A program made the translations under genes and the position numbers. The notes below the pieces were generated by a model. It worked only from the letters and a program-made list of their open reading frames with translations, did no database searches and had not been told where the DNA came from. From Curvibacter microcysteis (GTDB lineage Bacteria; Pseudomonadota; Gammaproteobacteria; Burkholderiales; Burkholderiaceae_C), in NCBI RefSeq assembly GCF_028649455.1, contig NZ_JAQSIO010000006.1, positions 124,001 through 188,000 on the forward strand: a stretch of 64,000 bases of DNA, given 5' to 3'. Positions 8,887-18,100 of this stretch are shown here, piece by piece. How positions within the stretch are numbered: the stretch's first letter is position 1; each line of letters starts with the position of its first letter.

Positions 8887-10922
8887 GCGGGCCGAGCTCA
8901 ACCCTGCTGCCTGGGCGTGCCGATGAGGCCCGCCTGCTGCCCCTGGGCTGGCGGCGCTGGATCCTGTGGCTGCTGCTGGCGGTGCTGGTGCTGTTGATGC
9001 TGGGCGTGATGGTCTACCTGGCCGGGCGCTACGAGGCCAGCCAGGTGCAGGCCCGCATCGAGCGCGACACCTCGGACGCGGTGACCGACATCCGCAGCGG
9101 CCTCACACGCAATGTGCAAAGCCTGCAGGCTTTGCAGGCCAGCAACCCCACCCCCAACTCCTGGGCCATCGAGGCCGCCGAGCTGTTGCGCGAGCACCGC
9201 GAAATCGTGCGCATCGAGTGGCGCGACAGCGCGCTGCACACCCTGTCCCAGGTCGACACCCCTTACCGCAGCAGCTTGTTTGACCGCAGCGGTCGCGAGA
9301 GCGCTCAGACCGATGTGGCCCTGGCCTGCGCCACGGCGCGGCGCTTCAACGGTCCGGCGTATTCCAGCTCCTATTTCGTGCCCCGCATTGACGGCCTGGG
9401 CCTGGAGGTGGTCGAGCTGTGCATGCCCTTGATCAGCTCGGGTCGCGTCTCTGGGTATGTGCTGGCCACCTACGCGCTGCAAGAGGTGCTGTCCAACCTG
9501 GTGGGCAAGCAGCTGACGCGCAGCCAGGAACTTTCCTTCACCGAGGCCGACGGCACCCGCTTGGCCTTGCATGGCTCGGCGCGGCGTGGCACGCGCATGT
9601 TCACCGCCCAGCAGCTGCTGGACCTGCCGGGCAACACCTTGGTGCTGCGCCTGGACAGCTGGCACAGCGCGCCCAGCCTGTTCCCGAATGTCATGACGGC
9701 GCTGGTCACGGCCATGGCGATTGCCCTGGTGTCGGTGTTGGTGCTGCTGGCCAAGGACACCCGCCGGCGCCTGGCGGCCGAGCGTGACCTGGCCGACGCC
9801 CTGGCTTTTCGCAAGGCCATGGAGGACTCCCTGGTCACCGGTTTGCGCGCGCGCGACCTGCAAGGCCACATCACCTACGTGAACCCGGCGTTTTGCCAGA
9901 TGGTGGGCTTTGGCTCGGACGAACTGCTGGGCCACGGCATGCCCGCGCCCTACTGGCCGCCGGACCTGGTCAGCGAGTACGAGCAGCGCCAGGCCATTCG
10001 CCTGGCGGGCAACGTGCCGCCACGCGAAGGCTTTGAGTCGGTCTTCATGCGCAAGGACGGCAGCCGCTTCCCGGTGCTGGTGATCGAGGCCCCGCTGATC
10101 AACGCCCAAGGCCTGCAGACCGGCTGGATGAGCGCCTTCCTGGACATCAGCGAGCAGCGCCGCATCGAAGAGCTGTCGCGCGCCTCGCAAGAGCGCCTGC
10201 AGGCCACGGCCCGCCTGGCCACGGTGGGCGAGATGGCCTCGCTGCTCAGCCACGAACTCAACCAGCCGTTGGCGGCCATCTCCAGCTACGCCACCGGCTC
10301 CATGAACCTGCTGCGCCAGGGCGACAGCACGGTCACGCCGGACATCGAAATGGCTTTGCGCCGCATCGCCGAGCAGGCCGAGCGCGCCGGGCGTGTGATC
10401 AAGAGCGTGCACGACTTTGTGCGCCGGCGCGATCAGGCCCGCGAGGCCGTGCCCGCGCGCCGCTTGCTGGAGGCCATCATGCCCCTGGTCACCTTGCAGG
10501 CCCGCAAGCTGGGCGTGCGCGTGGTCACCGAGATCGAACCCGGCCTGCCCGAGGTCATGTGCGACCGCACCATGGTCGAGCAGGTGCTGCTCAACCTGGC
10601 CCGCAACGGCATGCAGGCCATGGACCAACCCGAGATCCGCGACCGCGTGCTGCGCATCCAGGCGCGCAAGGCCGCGTCGAACGAGGCCAATGGCTGGCTG
10701 GAATGGTCGGTGGCCGACCAGGGCGCCGGCATTCCCGACGAGGTCGGCCAGCAGCTGTTCACGCCTTTTTTCACCACCAAGGCCGAGGGCATGGGCCTGG
10801 GCCTGAGCCTGTGCCGCACGGTGGTGGAACAGCACGGCGGCTACCTGGGCTTCGAGCGGCTCTCGCCAACCGGTACGATCTTTCGCTTCACCCTGCCCGT
10901 CAAGAAAACCCCGGCGCCCTGA
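8883..10922 (+). CDS. Membrane PAS-domain sensor histidine kinase
   Basis: A 679-residue kinase. In order: a membrane helix near residues 20-42, a periplasmic sensing region of about 220 residues, a second helix near 268-290, a PAS domain near 310-420, and HisKA with phospho-acceptor H457 in SHELNQPLAAI. The HATPase domain follows, with NLARNGMQAM, DQGAGIP and GMGLGLSLC. The HELNQPLAAI box is typical of the FixL/TodS/DctB-like kinase group. The GTG start overlaps the stop of the Nit gene (GTGA); no better start lies near. The partner is surely the FixJ-type regulator immediately downstream. The signal is unknown. Confidence 0.9.
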   Translation: MSGPSSTLLPGRADEARLLPLGWRRWILWLLLAVLVLLMLGVMVYLAGRYEASQVQARIERDTSDAVTDIRSGLTRNVQSLQALQASNPTPNSWAIEAAELLREHREIVRIEWRDSALHTLSQVDTPYRSSLFDRSGRESAQTDVALACATARRFNGPAYSSSYFVPRIDGLGLEVVELCMPLISSGRVSGYVLATYALQEVLSNLVGKQLTRSQELSFTEADGTRLALHGSARRGTRMFTAQQLLDLPGNTLVLRLDSWHSAPSLFPNVMTALVTAMAIALVSVLVLLAKDTRRRLAAERDLADALAFRKAMEDSLVTGLRARDLQGHITYVNPAFCQMVGFGSDELLGHGMPAPYWPPDLVSEYEQRQAIRLAGNVPPREGFESVFMRKDGSRFPVLVIEAPLINAQGLQTGWMSAFLDISEQRRIEELSRASQERLQATARLATVGEMASLLSHELNQPLAAISSYATGSMNLLRQGDSTVTPDIEMALRRIAEQAERAGRVIKSVHDFVRRRDQAREAVPARRLLEAIMPLVTLQARKLGVRVVTEIEPGLPEVMCDRTMVEQVLLNLARNGMQAMDQPEIRDRVLRIQARKAASNEANGWLEWSVADQGAGIPDEVGQQLFTPFFTTKAEGMGLGLSLCRTVVEQHGGYLGFERLSPTGTIFRFTLPVKKTPAP

Positions 10923-10955
10923 CCTGGGACGCGCTCACGCACTGCACCAACGCTT

Positions 10956-11585
10956 ATGGAACCCTCGCTTGACGCTACTGTTTACATCGTGGACGACGAC
11001 GCCGGCGTGCGCGACGCCCTGGCCTGGCTGTTGCGCTCGCGCCGCCTCCTCAGCGAGGTCTTTGACAGCGCCGAGAGCTTTGACCGCGTGCTGCAATCGC
11101 GCCCCGCGCCCACCCAGCCTTGCTGCCTGTTGCTCGATGTGCGCATGCCCGGCATGAGCGGCCTGGCCTTGTTCGAGCAGCTCATCGAGCGCGGCCTGCA
11201 AGACGCCATGCCGGTGATCTTCCTGACCGGCCACGCCGACGTGCCCACGGCGGTTGACTCGGTCAAGCGCGGCGCCTTTGACTTCTGTGAAAAGCCGTTT
11301 TCCGACAACGCCCTGGTCGACCGCATCGAGCAGGCCCTGCGGCGCTCGGCCGAGGTCTTGGCCACGCGGCGCCAGCGCGTGGGCCTGCAAACCCGCCTGA
11401 CCGAGCTGACCGACCGCGAGCGTGACGTGATGCGCCTGGTCATCGAGGGCCTGCCCAACAAGCTGATCGCTGACCAACTGGACATCAGCGTGCGCACGGT
11501 GGAAGTGCACCGTTCGCGCGTGTTCGACAAGATGAACGTCAAGTCGGCCGTCGAGCTGGCCAATCTGCTGCGCAGCCTGGACTGA
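10956..11585 (+). CDS. FixJ-type response regulator (REC + LuxR HTH)
   Basis: A 209-residue response regulator. The receiver domain starts with YIVDDDAGV (acidic pocket) and has phospho-acceptor D61 in LLLDVRMPGMSG, T in FLTGHAD and K in CEKPF. The C-terminal LuxR/FixJ helix-turn-helix spans about residues 145-205 (LTDRERDVMRLVIEG, then VRTVEVHRSRVFDKM). It starts 33 bases after the kinase gene, so the pair is one two-component system. The target is not known; the periplasmic protein gene directly downstream is an obvious candidate. Confidence 0.92.
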   Translation: MEPSLDATVYIVDDDAGVRDALAWLLRSRRLLSEVFDSAESFDRVLQSRPAPTQPCCLLLDVRMPGMSGLALFEQLIERGLQDAMPVIFLTGHADVPTAVDSVKRGAFDFCEKPFSDNALVDRIEQALRRSAEVLATRRQRVGLQTRLTELTDRERDVMRLVIEGLPNKLIADQLDISVRTVEVHRSRVFDKMNVKSAVELANLLRSLD

Positions 11586-11610
11586 GCACGGGGCCCCTGC
11601 GCGGGCGCCT

Positions 11611-11631
11611 CCGCTTGTGGCCGACAAGCGG
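11611..11631 (+). other. Stem-loop between response regulator and SUOX-fold gene
   Basis: CCGCTTGT and ACAAGCGG form an 8-bp perfect stem around a 5-base loop, without a T-run. It could stabilise or attenuate a transcript reading into the next gene. A second GC-rich inverted repeat (GCCCGGG/CCCGGGC) lies at 11655-11670. Confidence 0.4.
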
Positions 11632-11684
11632 CTCATGCAGAATTTCGCCCACCCGCCCGGGCCCCCGGGCGCAGAAAGCCTTGC

Positions 11685-12269
11685 ATGAAAAAACGCCATT
11701 TCCTGTCCCTTGCTGGCGCGGCCGGCGCGCTGCTGCCCACCCTGCCCAGCCAGGCCCAAGCGGCCAGCGACGAACCCGTGCTGCTGACCGTCAGCGGGGC
11801 TGTGGGCAAGCCCAATCGGGGTCCTTTGGACAAGGTCATCGACCAGATGATGGGCAAGCACGGCATCGAGTTCAGCCAGGCCACCACCTTCACGGCTTCG
11901 GCCCTGGCGGCGCTGCCCGCGGTCAGCATCCAGCCCGCGCTGGAGTACGACAACAAACCACACCAGTTGAGCGGGCCGTTGCTGACCACGGTGCTGCAAG
12001 CCGCAGGCGTGGTGTTGACGCCCACGCGCCATATCGAGCTGCGCGCGGTGGATGGCTACAACGTCGCACTCAGCGTGGCCGACATCCAGGCGCGCCAAAT
12101 GATGGTGGCCACGCGCATCGACGGTCGCCCCATGGCCTTGGGGGGCCTGGGCCCGCTGTGGGCCGTTTTCGACCCCGCCAAGCTGCCCGCCTTGAAGGGC
12201 AAACCCGCCAGCGAAGGCTTTGCCAAGGCGCCCTGGGGCCTATACCACATCGGCGTCAAGGCGGCTTGA
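11685..12269 (+). CDS. Periplasmic SUOX-fold (molybdopterin oxidoreductase-like) protein without cysteine
   Basis: A 194-residue protein with a cleavable signal peptide (MKKRHFLSLAGAAGALLP, cleavage probably after SQAQA). The body (LLTVSGAVGKPNRG near the start, IELRAVDGYNVALS in the middle, GLYHIGVKAA at the end) resembles the oxidoreductase molybdopterin-binding (SUOX/YedY) fold reduced to its core. The mature protein has no cysteine, so the molybdenum-ligating Cys of true enzymes is absent. The signal peptide has KRHFL where a Tat signal would have RRxFL. Its position behind a two-component system with a periplasmic sensor suggests a ligand-binding or sensory role; that is inference. Confidence 0.7.
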   Translation: MKKRHFLSLAGAAGALLPTLPSQAQAASDEPVLLTVSGAVGKPNRGPLDKVIDQMMGKHGIEFSQATTFTASALAALPAVSIQPALEYDNKPHQLSGPLLTTVLQAAGVVLTPTRHIELRAVDGYNVALSVADIQARQMMVATRIDGRPMALGGLGPLWAVFDPAKLPALKGKPASEGFAKAPWGLYHIGVKAA

Positions 12270-12353
12270 GCGCGGCCAGCGCAAGCCGTGTTGGGCGTGG
12301 GGAGCCCCGGGCGGGCGGGTCAGAGGCCCCGCGCGAGGCCCCGGTCAGTTTGC

Positions 12354-12995
12354 TCAGTTGGAGCGCTCGCCGACAAAAATCTCCACACGCCGGTTGCGCC
12401 CCCGGCCTTCCACGGTGTCGTTGCTGGCCACTGGCTGGCTGGCGCCCCGGCCTTCGATCTGGATGCGTTCGAAAGCCACGCCGCGTGCGGCCAGGTAGTC
12501 GCGCGTGCTGGCGGCCCGGTCCTGCGACAGGGGCCGGTTGACGGCGTCACTGCCCGTGCTGTCCGTGTGACCCACGATGCGCACCTCGGCGCGCGGGTTG
12601 TTGCGCAGGCTGGTGGCGAACTGGTCCAGGATGGGGCGCAGGTTGGGTTTGATGGCGGCGCTGCCGGTGTCAAACGAGATGTCGCTGGGGATGTTGAGCT
12701 GCAGTTGGTTGTCGCTCGTCTGGGTCACGGTCACGCCCGTGCCCTGGGTGGCTTGTTCCATGGTGCGCTTTTGCTCGTCCATGTGGCGCGACCAGATGTA
12801 GGTGCCCAGGGCCCCGATGCCGGCGCCCAACACCGCCCCCGTACCGGCGCTGCCCCCCGTGGCGGAGCTCAACACGGCGCCCGCCAAGGCCCCCACGCCA
12901 GCGCCCGTGGTGGTGCGGCGTTGGTTCTCGCTCATGTCGGCGCAAGCGCCCAACAGGGTGGCTGCCGCCAGGGCGGTGAGCAGGGTTTTCTTCAT
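12354..12995 (-). CDS. OmpA-family lipoprotein with glycine zipper (YiaD-like)
   Basis: A 213-residue lipoprotein. The signal peptide ends in lipobox LGAC (Cys18). A glycine-rich hydrophobic zipper follows (residues about 32-65, GAGVGALAGAVL then GAVLGAGIGALG). The C-terminal OmpA domain has SDISFDTGSAAIKP, VGHTDSTG and GRNRRVEIFV, the usual peptidoglycan-binding residues. It probably ties the outer membrane to the cell wall. It is convergent with the SUOX-fold gene and upstream of the small membrane protein gene on the same strand. Confidence 0.92.
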   Translation of the reverse strand: MKKTLLTALAAATLLGACADMSENQRRTTTGAGVGALAGAVLSSATGGSAGTGAVLGAGIGALGTYIWSRHMDEQKRTMEQATQGTGVTVTQTSDNQLQLNIPSDISFDTGSAAIKPNLRPILDQFATSLRNNPRAEVRIVGHTDSTGSDAVNRPLSQDRAASTRDYLAARGVAFERIQIEGRGASQPVASNDTVEGRGRNRRVEIFVGERSN

Positions 12996-13081
12996 CGTCA
13001 GTCTCCAGGATGGGGGCGCAGGAGCCCCCGGGTTGAGACTGCTTTGTAGCTGCTTTAAGCTGCCAATCGTCGGTTTTGGCT

Positions 13082-13219
13082 TTACTTTTTGTGAGAATCT
13101 GTGTCTTTTTCGTCCGGTGGCGGTAGTTCACCTTTTTGGCGACCAGAAAACATGGTCCACCAGACAATCAAGACCAGCACGGCCAGCGCCAGCAGGGCTT
13201 CAAGCAAAATCAGACCCAT
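13082..13219 (-). CDS. Small single-pass membrane protein, 45 residues
   Basis: MGLILLEALLALAVLVLIVW begins the protein: a single strongly hydrophobic helix (residues 2-22), then WTMFSGRQKGELPPPDEKD, a short charged and proline-containing tail ending in DSHKK. A good Shine-Dalgarno (AGGAG) lies 10 bases before the ATG, which supports real translation. No function is recognised; the tail should be cytoplasmic if the N-terminus is outside. The ATG overlaps the ATG of divergent mltA by two bases (CATG), an unusual arrangement that leaves no intergenic promoter space. Confidence 0.7.
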   Translation of the reverse strand: MGLILLEALLALAVLVLIVWWTMFSGRQKGELPPPDEKDTDSHKK

Positions 13220-14381
13220 GATCAAAAGACTCCTGTGGAATGCCGCGACAGTCCTCATTGTAGGAATGCTGGCCTCCTGTGCCAGCCGCTTGCCGGCCCC
13301 CAGCAGCCCCCCTGAAACCAGCCTCCCGGCGCCGGTGGTCACGCCGTCCGCGCCCCTGGAGGCCGATGACAACCAGCCTTTGCCCGTGCCGCGCGTGCAA
13401 GGCAACAGCCGCTGGGTGCCGGTGCGCTGGTCGGACTTGCCGGGCTTCAAGGACGACAACCTGTTCGAGGCTTGGACCGCCTGGGTCAAAAGTTGCGAGC
13501 GGCCTGGCCCGGTCTTTGCCCCCTTGTGCGCCGAGGTGCGTCAACTCAGCATCGCCACCCCGGAAGAGCAGCGCCAGTGGCTGCTGCGGCGCCTGCAGCC
13601 GCACCGGGTGGAGTCCTTGGACGGCCAGGCCGAGGGCTTGCTGACCAGCTACTACGAGCCCGTGATCCCGGCCAGCCGCCTGCCCGGCAAGGGCTACACC
13701 GTGCCGCTGTACCGCGCGCCCGCCAGCCTGGGCCAGCGCCGCCCCTGGTACACGCGCCAGGAGATCGAAACCCAGGCCGACGCCCAGGCCGCCTTGCGCG
13801 GGCGCGAGATCGCCTGGATCGCCGACCCGGTCGAGGCCATGGTGCTGCACATCCAGGGCTCGGGCCGCCTGCGCATCACCGAGCCCGACGGTAGCCAGCG
13901 CATGGTGCGTCTGGCGTTTGCGGCCACCAACGACCAGCCTTACAAAAGCATTGGCCGCTGGCTGCTCGACCAGAACCTGACACGCGACGCCACCTGGCCA
14001 GGCATCCGCCAGTGGATTTCGCAGAACCCGCAGCGCAGCAACGAGCTGCTGTGGAGCAACCCGCGCTACGTGTTCTTCAAGGAAGAGGCCTTGTCCGGCA
14101 CCGATCCCTCTCAAGGTCCGCGCGGTGCCCAGGGCGTGGAGCTGACGCCCGGCCGCTCGATCGCGGTGGAGCGCCAGAACATCCCTTATGGCACGCCGGT
14201 GTGGCTGGTTTCCAGCGGTCCCACGGCCCAGCTGCAGCGCTTGGTGCTGGCGCAGGACACGGGCAGCGCCATCATCGGCCCGGTGCGGGCCGACTACTTT
14301 GCCGGCTGGGGCGCCGACGCGGGCGAGCTGGCCGGCCGCCTCAAGCAGCCGCTGCGCTTGTGGGTGTTGTGGCCGCGCTGA
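13218..14381 (+). CDS. mltA: Membrane-bound lytic murein transglycosylase A
   Basis: A 387-residue lipoprotein that cuts peptidoglycan between MurNAc and GlcNAc to leave 1,6-anhydro ends. The start is set by the lipoprotein signal MIKRLLWNAATVLIVG and lipobox LASC (Cys21). The MltA domain is followed by the 3D domain with LAQDTGSAIIGPVRADYFAG, which carries the catalytic Asp in QDTGSAI. The spacer after the signal is proline-rich. No clear Shine-Dalgarno precedes this ATG, unlike its divergent neighbour. It is convergent with the Lrp-type regulator. Confidence 0.93.
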   Translation: MIKRLLWNAATVLIVGMLASCASRLPAPSSPPETSLPAPVVTPSAPLEADDNQPLPVPRVQGNSRWVPVRWSDLPGFKDDNLFEAWTAWVKSCERPGPVFAPLCAEVRQLSIATPEEQRQWLLRRLQPHRVESLDGQAEGLLTSYYEPVIPASRLPGKGYTVPLYRAPASLGQRRPWYTRQEIETQADAQAALRGREIAWIADPVEAMVLHIQGSGRLRITEPDGSQRMVRLAFAATNDQPYKSIGRWLLDQNLTRDATWPGIRQWISQNPQRSNELLWSNPRYVFFKEEALSGTDPSQGPRGAQGVELTPGRSIAVERQNIPYGTPVWLVSSGPTAQLQRLVLAQDTGSAIIGPVRADYFAGWGADAGELAGRLKQPLRLWVLWPR

Positions 14382-14393
14382 GCACACTCGGCT

Positions 14394-14894
14394 TCAACGT
14401 GGCGCCGAGGTCTTGCCCTGGGGCAAGAGGTGGCCCAGGGGCAAGGCGCTGTTGGCTTTCACCTCGCCCAGCGAGAAGCTGGTGTGCAGGTCCTTCACAT
14501 TGGGCAGGTTGATCAGGCTCTTGAGCGCAAAGCGCGAGAAGCTGTCCAGGTCCTGCGCCACCACCTGCAACTCAAAGGTGCCAGTGCCGCTGATGTAGTG
14601 GCAGGAGATCACCTCGGGCAGCTCGCGCACCGCGTCTTCCAGGCGCTTGGTGGCGTCGCCGGTGTTGCGTTCGGCGTCCAGGCGCACAAAGGCCAGCACG
14701 CCCAGGCCGATCTTGTGGCGGTCGATCTCGGCCCGGTAGCCCTTGATGAAGCCTGCCTCCTCCAGCGCCCGCACGCGGCGCCAGCACGGCGCGGCCGACA
14801 GGCCCACGCGCTGGGCCAGTTCGGCGTTGGTGAGCCGGGCGTCGGCCTGCAGCTCGATGAGGATGGCGATGTCGAATTTGTCCAGGGTGTTCAT
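14394..14894 (-). CDS. Lrp/AsnC family transcriptional regulator
   Basis: A 166-residue regulator. The N-terminal winged helix-turn-helix (residues 3-60: LDKFDIAILIELQADARL, then LSAAPCWRRVRALEEAGFI) is followed by a RAM/AsnC ligand domain (LAFVRLDAERN, then CHYISGTGTFELQVVAQD). The ATG chosen gives the standard MNTLDKFD start; an upstream in-frame ATG would add 11 residues. It is divergent from the indolepyruvate oxidoreductase gene. In related genomes such pairs are regulator and target, with an aromatic or branched amino acid as likely effector (inference). Confidence 0.92.
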   Translation of the reverse strand: MNTLDKFDIAILIELQADARLTNAELAQRVGLSAAPCWRRVRALEEAGFIKGYRAEIDRHKIGLGVLAFVRLDAERNTGDATKRLEDAVRELPEVISCHYISGTGTFELQVVAQDLDSFSRFALKSLINLPNVKDLHTSFSLGEVKANSALPLGHLLPQGKTSAPR

Positions 14895-14991
14895 GGGGTG
14901 TCGGCCGGTCGGCAAAAAGCGCATCAAGGGAGGCTGGACAGCGCCTGCAGAGGCCTGAAGCAGCCAGGGCTGAATTGCCGTGAAAACCCTT

Positions 14992-15041
14992 GATTTGGAT
15001 AAATCTTTCTCAGAACTGAATTATGGGGAAGATTTGATCTT
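14992..15041. promoter_or_regulatory. AT-rich divergent control region with two inverted repeats
   Basis: The 297-base gap between the Lrp-type regulator and the oxidoreductase holds an AT-rich patch with two short palindromes. GATTT-GGAT-AAATC is at 14992-15005 and AAGAT-TTG-ATCTT at 15029-15041, with centres about 36 bases apart, near three and a half helical turns. This fits cooperative binding by an Lrp-family octamer; it is a prediction. A good Shine-Dalgarno (AGGAG) precedes the oxidoreductase start. Confidence 0.4.
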
Positions 15042-15191
15042 TTGATGCCTTTTTGAGGGAATAGAACGCAAAGACATATCTGGGCCCGCCGCATACACTC
15101 ATTCGAACCTCGCCACGTCAGGCCCAGCGCGCTGGACCGGCGTCAAAAAAGCAACAAGCGGCAGGCCCCCGTGCCGCGCCAGGAGACAACG

Positions 15192-18100
15192 ATGAACGCC
15201 CCCTTACCCGACCACATTCGCCGCGCCTTGGAAACGGTGACGCTGGACGACAAATACAGCCTGGACTACGGCCGCGCCTTCATGAGCGGGGTGCAGGCCC
15301 TGGTCAAGCTGCCCATGCTTCAGCGCCTGCGCGACGCCCAGCAGGGCAAGAACACGGCGGGCTTCATCAGCGGTTACCGGGGCTCGCCCCTGGGCGGCTA
15401 CGACCAGGCCCTCTGGAAGGCCAGCCCTTACCTGAAGGCGCAGAACATCGTGTTCCAACCCGGCGTCAACGAAGAGTTGGCCGCCACCGCGCTGTGGGGC
15501 ACGCAGCAACTGGGCTTCGCGCCCGAGGGCACGCAAAAATTCGATGGGGTGTTTGGCATTTGGTACGGCAAGGGCCCGGGCGTGGACCGCTGCTCCGACG
15601 TCTTCAAGCACGCCAACATGGCTGGCACCACGCCTTGGGGTGGGGTGATCGCGGTGGCGGGCGACGACCACATCTCCAAAAGCTCCACCGCCGCGCACCA
15701 GAGCGACCACATCTTCAAGGCCTGCGGCTTCCCGGTGTTCTTCCCGTCCACCGTGCAGGAAATCCTGGACCTGGGCCTGCATGCCTTTGCGCTGAGCCGC
15801 TATGCCGGCGTCTGGTCGGGCATGAAGACCATCCAAGAGATCGTCGAGTCCAGCGCCACCGCCATGATCGATCCGGACCGGGTGCAGATCCAGATCCCGA
15901 CCGACTTCGAGATCCCCCCGGGTGGCGTGCACATCCGCTGGCCCGACCACGCGCTGGACCAGGAAGCCCGCCTGTTCGACACCAAGTGGTACGCCGCCCT
16001 GGCCTACATCCGCGCCAACCGCCTCAACTACACCGCCGTCCAGGGGCCCCATGACCGCCTGGGCATCATGGCCAGCGGCAAGGCCTGGAACGACATGCGC
16101 CAAGCCCTGGTCGACCTGGGCCTGGACGACAACGCCTGCCGCGCCCTGGGCATCCGCCTGCACAAGGTGGGCGTGGTCTGGCCGCTGGAGGCCCAACTGA
16201 CCCGCGAATTCGCCACTGGCCTGCAAGAGATCCTGGTGGTGGAGGAAAAGCGCCAGGTCATCGAGTACCAGCTCAAGGAAGAGCTCTACAACTGGCGTCC
16301 CGACGTGCGCCCCAATGTGCTGGGCAAGTTCGACGAGGGCGAGGGCGAATTCAGTGGCGGCGAATGGTCGCGTCCCAACCCTTCTGCCAACACCTTGCTG
16401 CGCGCCAACGCCGACCTGTCGCCTGCGCTGATCGCACGTGCCATCGCCAAGCGCCTGCAGCGCCTGGGCCTTTTGGTGCCGGGCAGTGACCTGGCCACCC
16501 GGGTGCAGACCCAGCTGGCCCTGCTGGAGGCCAAGCAGCGTTCCATGCAGGTGATCGAGGTCAACGGCGTGCAAGGCGCCGACCGCCAGCCCTGGTTCTG
16601 CTCGGGTTGCCCGCACAACACCAGCACCGTGGTCCCTGAAGGCTCACGCGCCATGGCCGGCATCGGTTGCCACTTCATGGCCACCTGGATGGACCGCAGC
16701 ACCGTGGGCTTCACGCAGATGGGCGGCGAGGGCGTGCCTTGGACGGGCCAGCAGCCCTTCAGCACCGAGCAGCATGTGTTCGCCAACCTGGGCGACGGCA
16801 CCTACTTCCACAGCGGGCTGCTGGCGGTGCGCCAAAGCATCGCCTCGGGGGTCAACATCACCTACAAGATCCTTTACAACGACGCGGTGGCCATGACGGG
16901 CGGCCAGCAGGTCGGTGAGCGCCCCGAGGGCCACTCGGTGCTGCAGATCGCGCAAAGCATGCGCGCCGAGGGCGCCCAAAAAATCACCATCGTCACCGAC
17001 GAACTCGAGAAGTACGCCGGCGTGCAAGGCCTGCCCGAGGGCATCGCCATCCAGCACCGTGACACCCTGGACGCGGTGCAGCGCGCCTTCCGTGAGCTCA
17101 AGGGCACCACGGTCATCATTTACGACCAGACCTGCGCCACCGAAAAGCGCCGCCGCCGCAAGCGCGGCACGATGGTCGACCCGGCCCAGCGCGTGATCAT
17201 CAACGAGCTGGTCTGCGAGGGCTGCGGCGACTGCGGCGTGCAGTCCAACTGCCTGAGCGTGGAGCCGCTGGAGACCGAGTTCGGTCGCAAGCGCACCATC
17301 AACCAAAGCAGTTGCAACAAGGACACCTCCTGCCTGAAGGGCTTCTGCCCGAGCTTCATCACCGTCGAAGGTGGCCAGCTCAAGAAGAAGGCCAAGGGCC
17401 AAGCCGTGTCGCCGTTCGAGCTGGGCGCCGTGCCCGAGCCGCTGCTGCGCGGCATCCCGGCCACGCATGGCGGGGTCTGGGGCATTGTGGTGGCGGGTGT
17501 CGGGGGCACCGGCGTCATCACCATCGGCCAACTGCTGGGCGTGGCCGCCCACATCGAGGGCAAGGGCATCGTCACGCAAGACGCTGCGGGCCTGGCCCAA
17601 AAGGGCGGCGCCACCTGGAGCCATGTGCTGATCGCCGAGCGTCAGGACGACATCCGCACCACCCGCGTCAGCGTGGCTGCGGCCGACCTGGTGCTGGGTT
17701 GCGACCCGCTGGTGGCGGCAGGCAAGGAAACCCTGGCCCGCATGCGCGAAGGCCGCACCTTCGTCGCCCTCAATTCGCACAGCACGCCCACGGCCGCTTT
17801 TGTGCGCAATGCCGAATGGCAAAACCCCGCCGATGCCTGCCTTGCCCAAATCCAGCAGGCGGTGGGCGCCGGCCTGGGCGCGTTTGACGCCGAAGGCGTG
17901 GCCAGCCGCCTGATGGGCGACAGCATTTACGTCAACCCCATGATCCTGGGCTACGCCTGGCAAAAAGGCTGGATCCCGCTGGGCCTGGCCTCGCTGACCC
18001 GGGCCATCGAGCTCAATGGCGTGGCGGTCGAGGCCAACAAGGCCGCCTTCCATTGGGGCCGTCAGGCCGCGCACGCCCCGGCGGCGGTGCAGGCCCTGCT

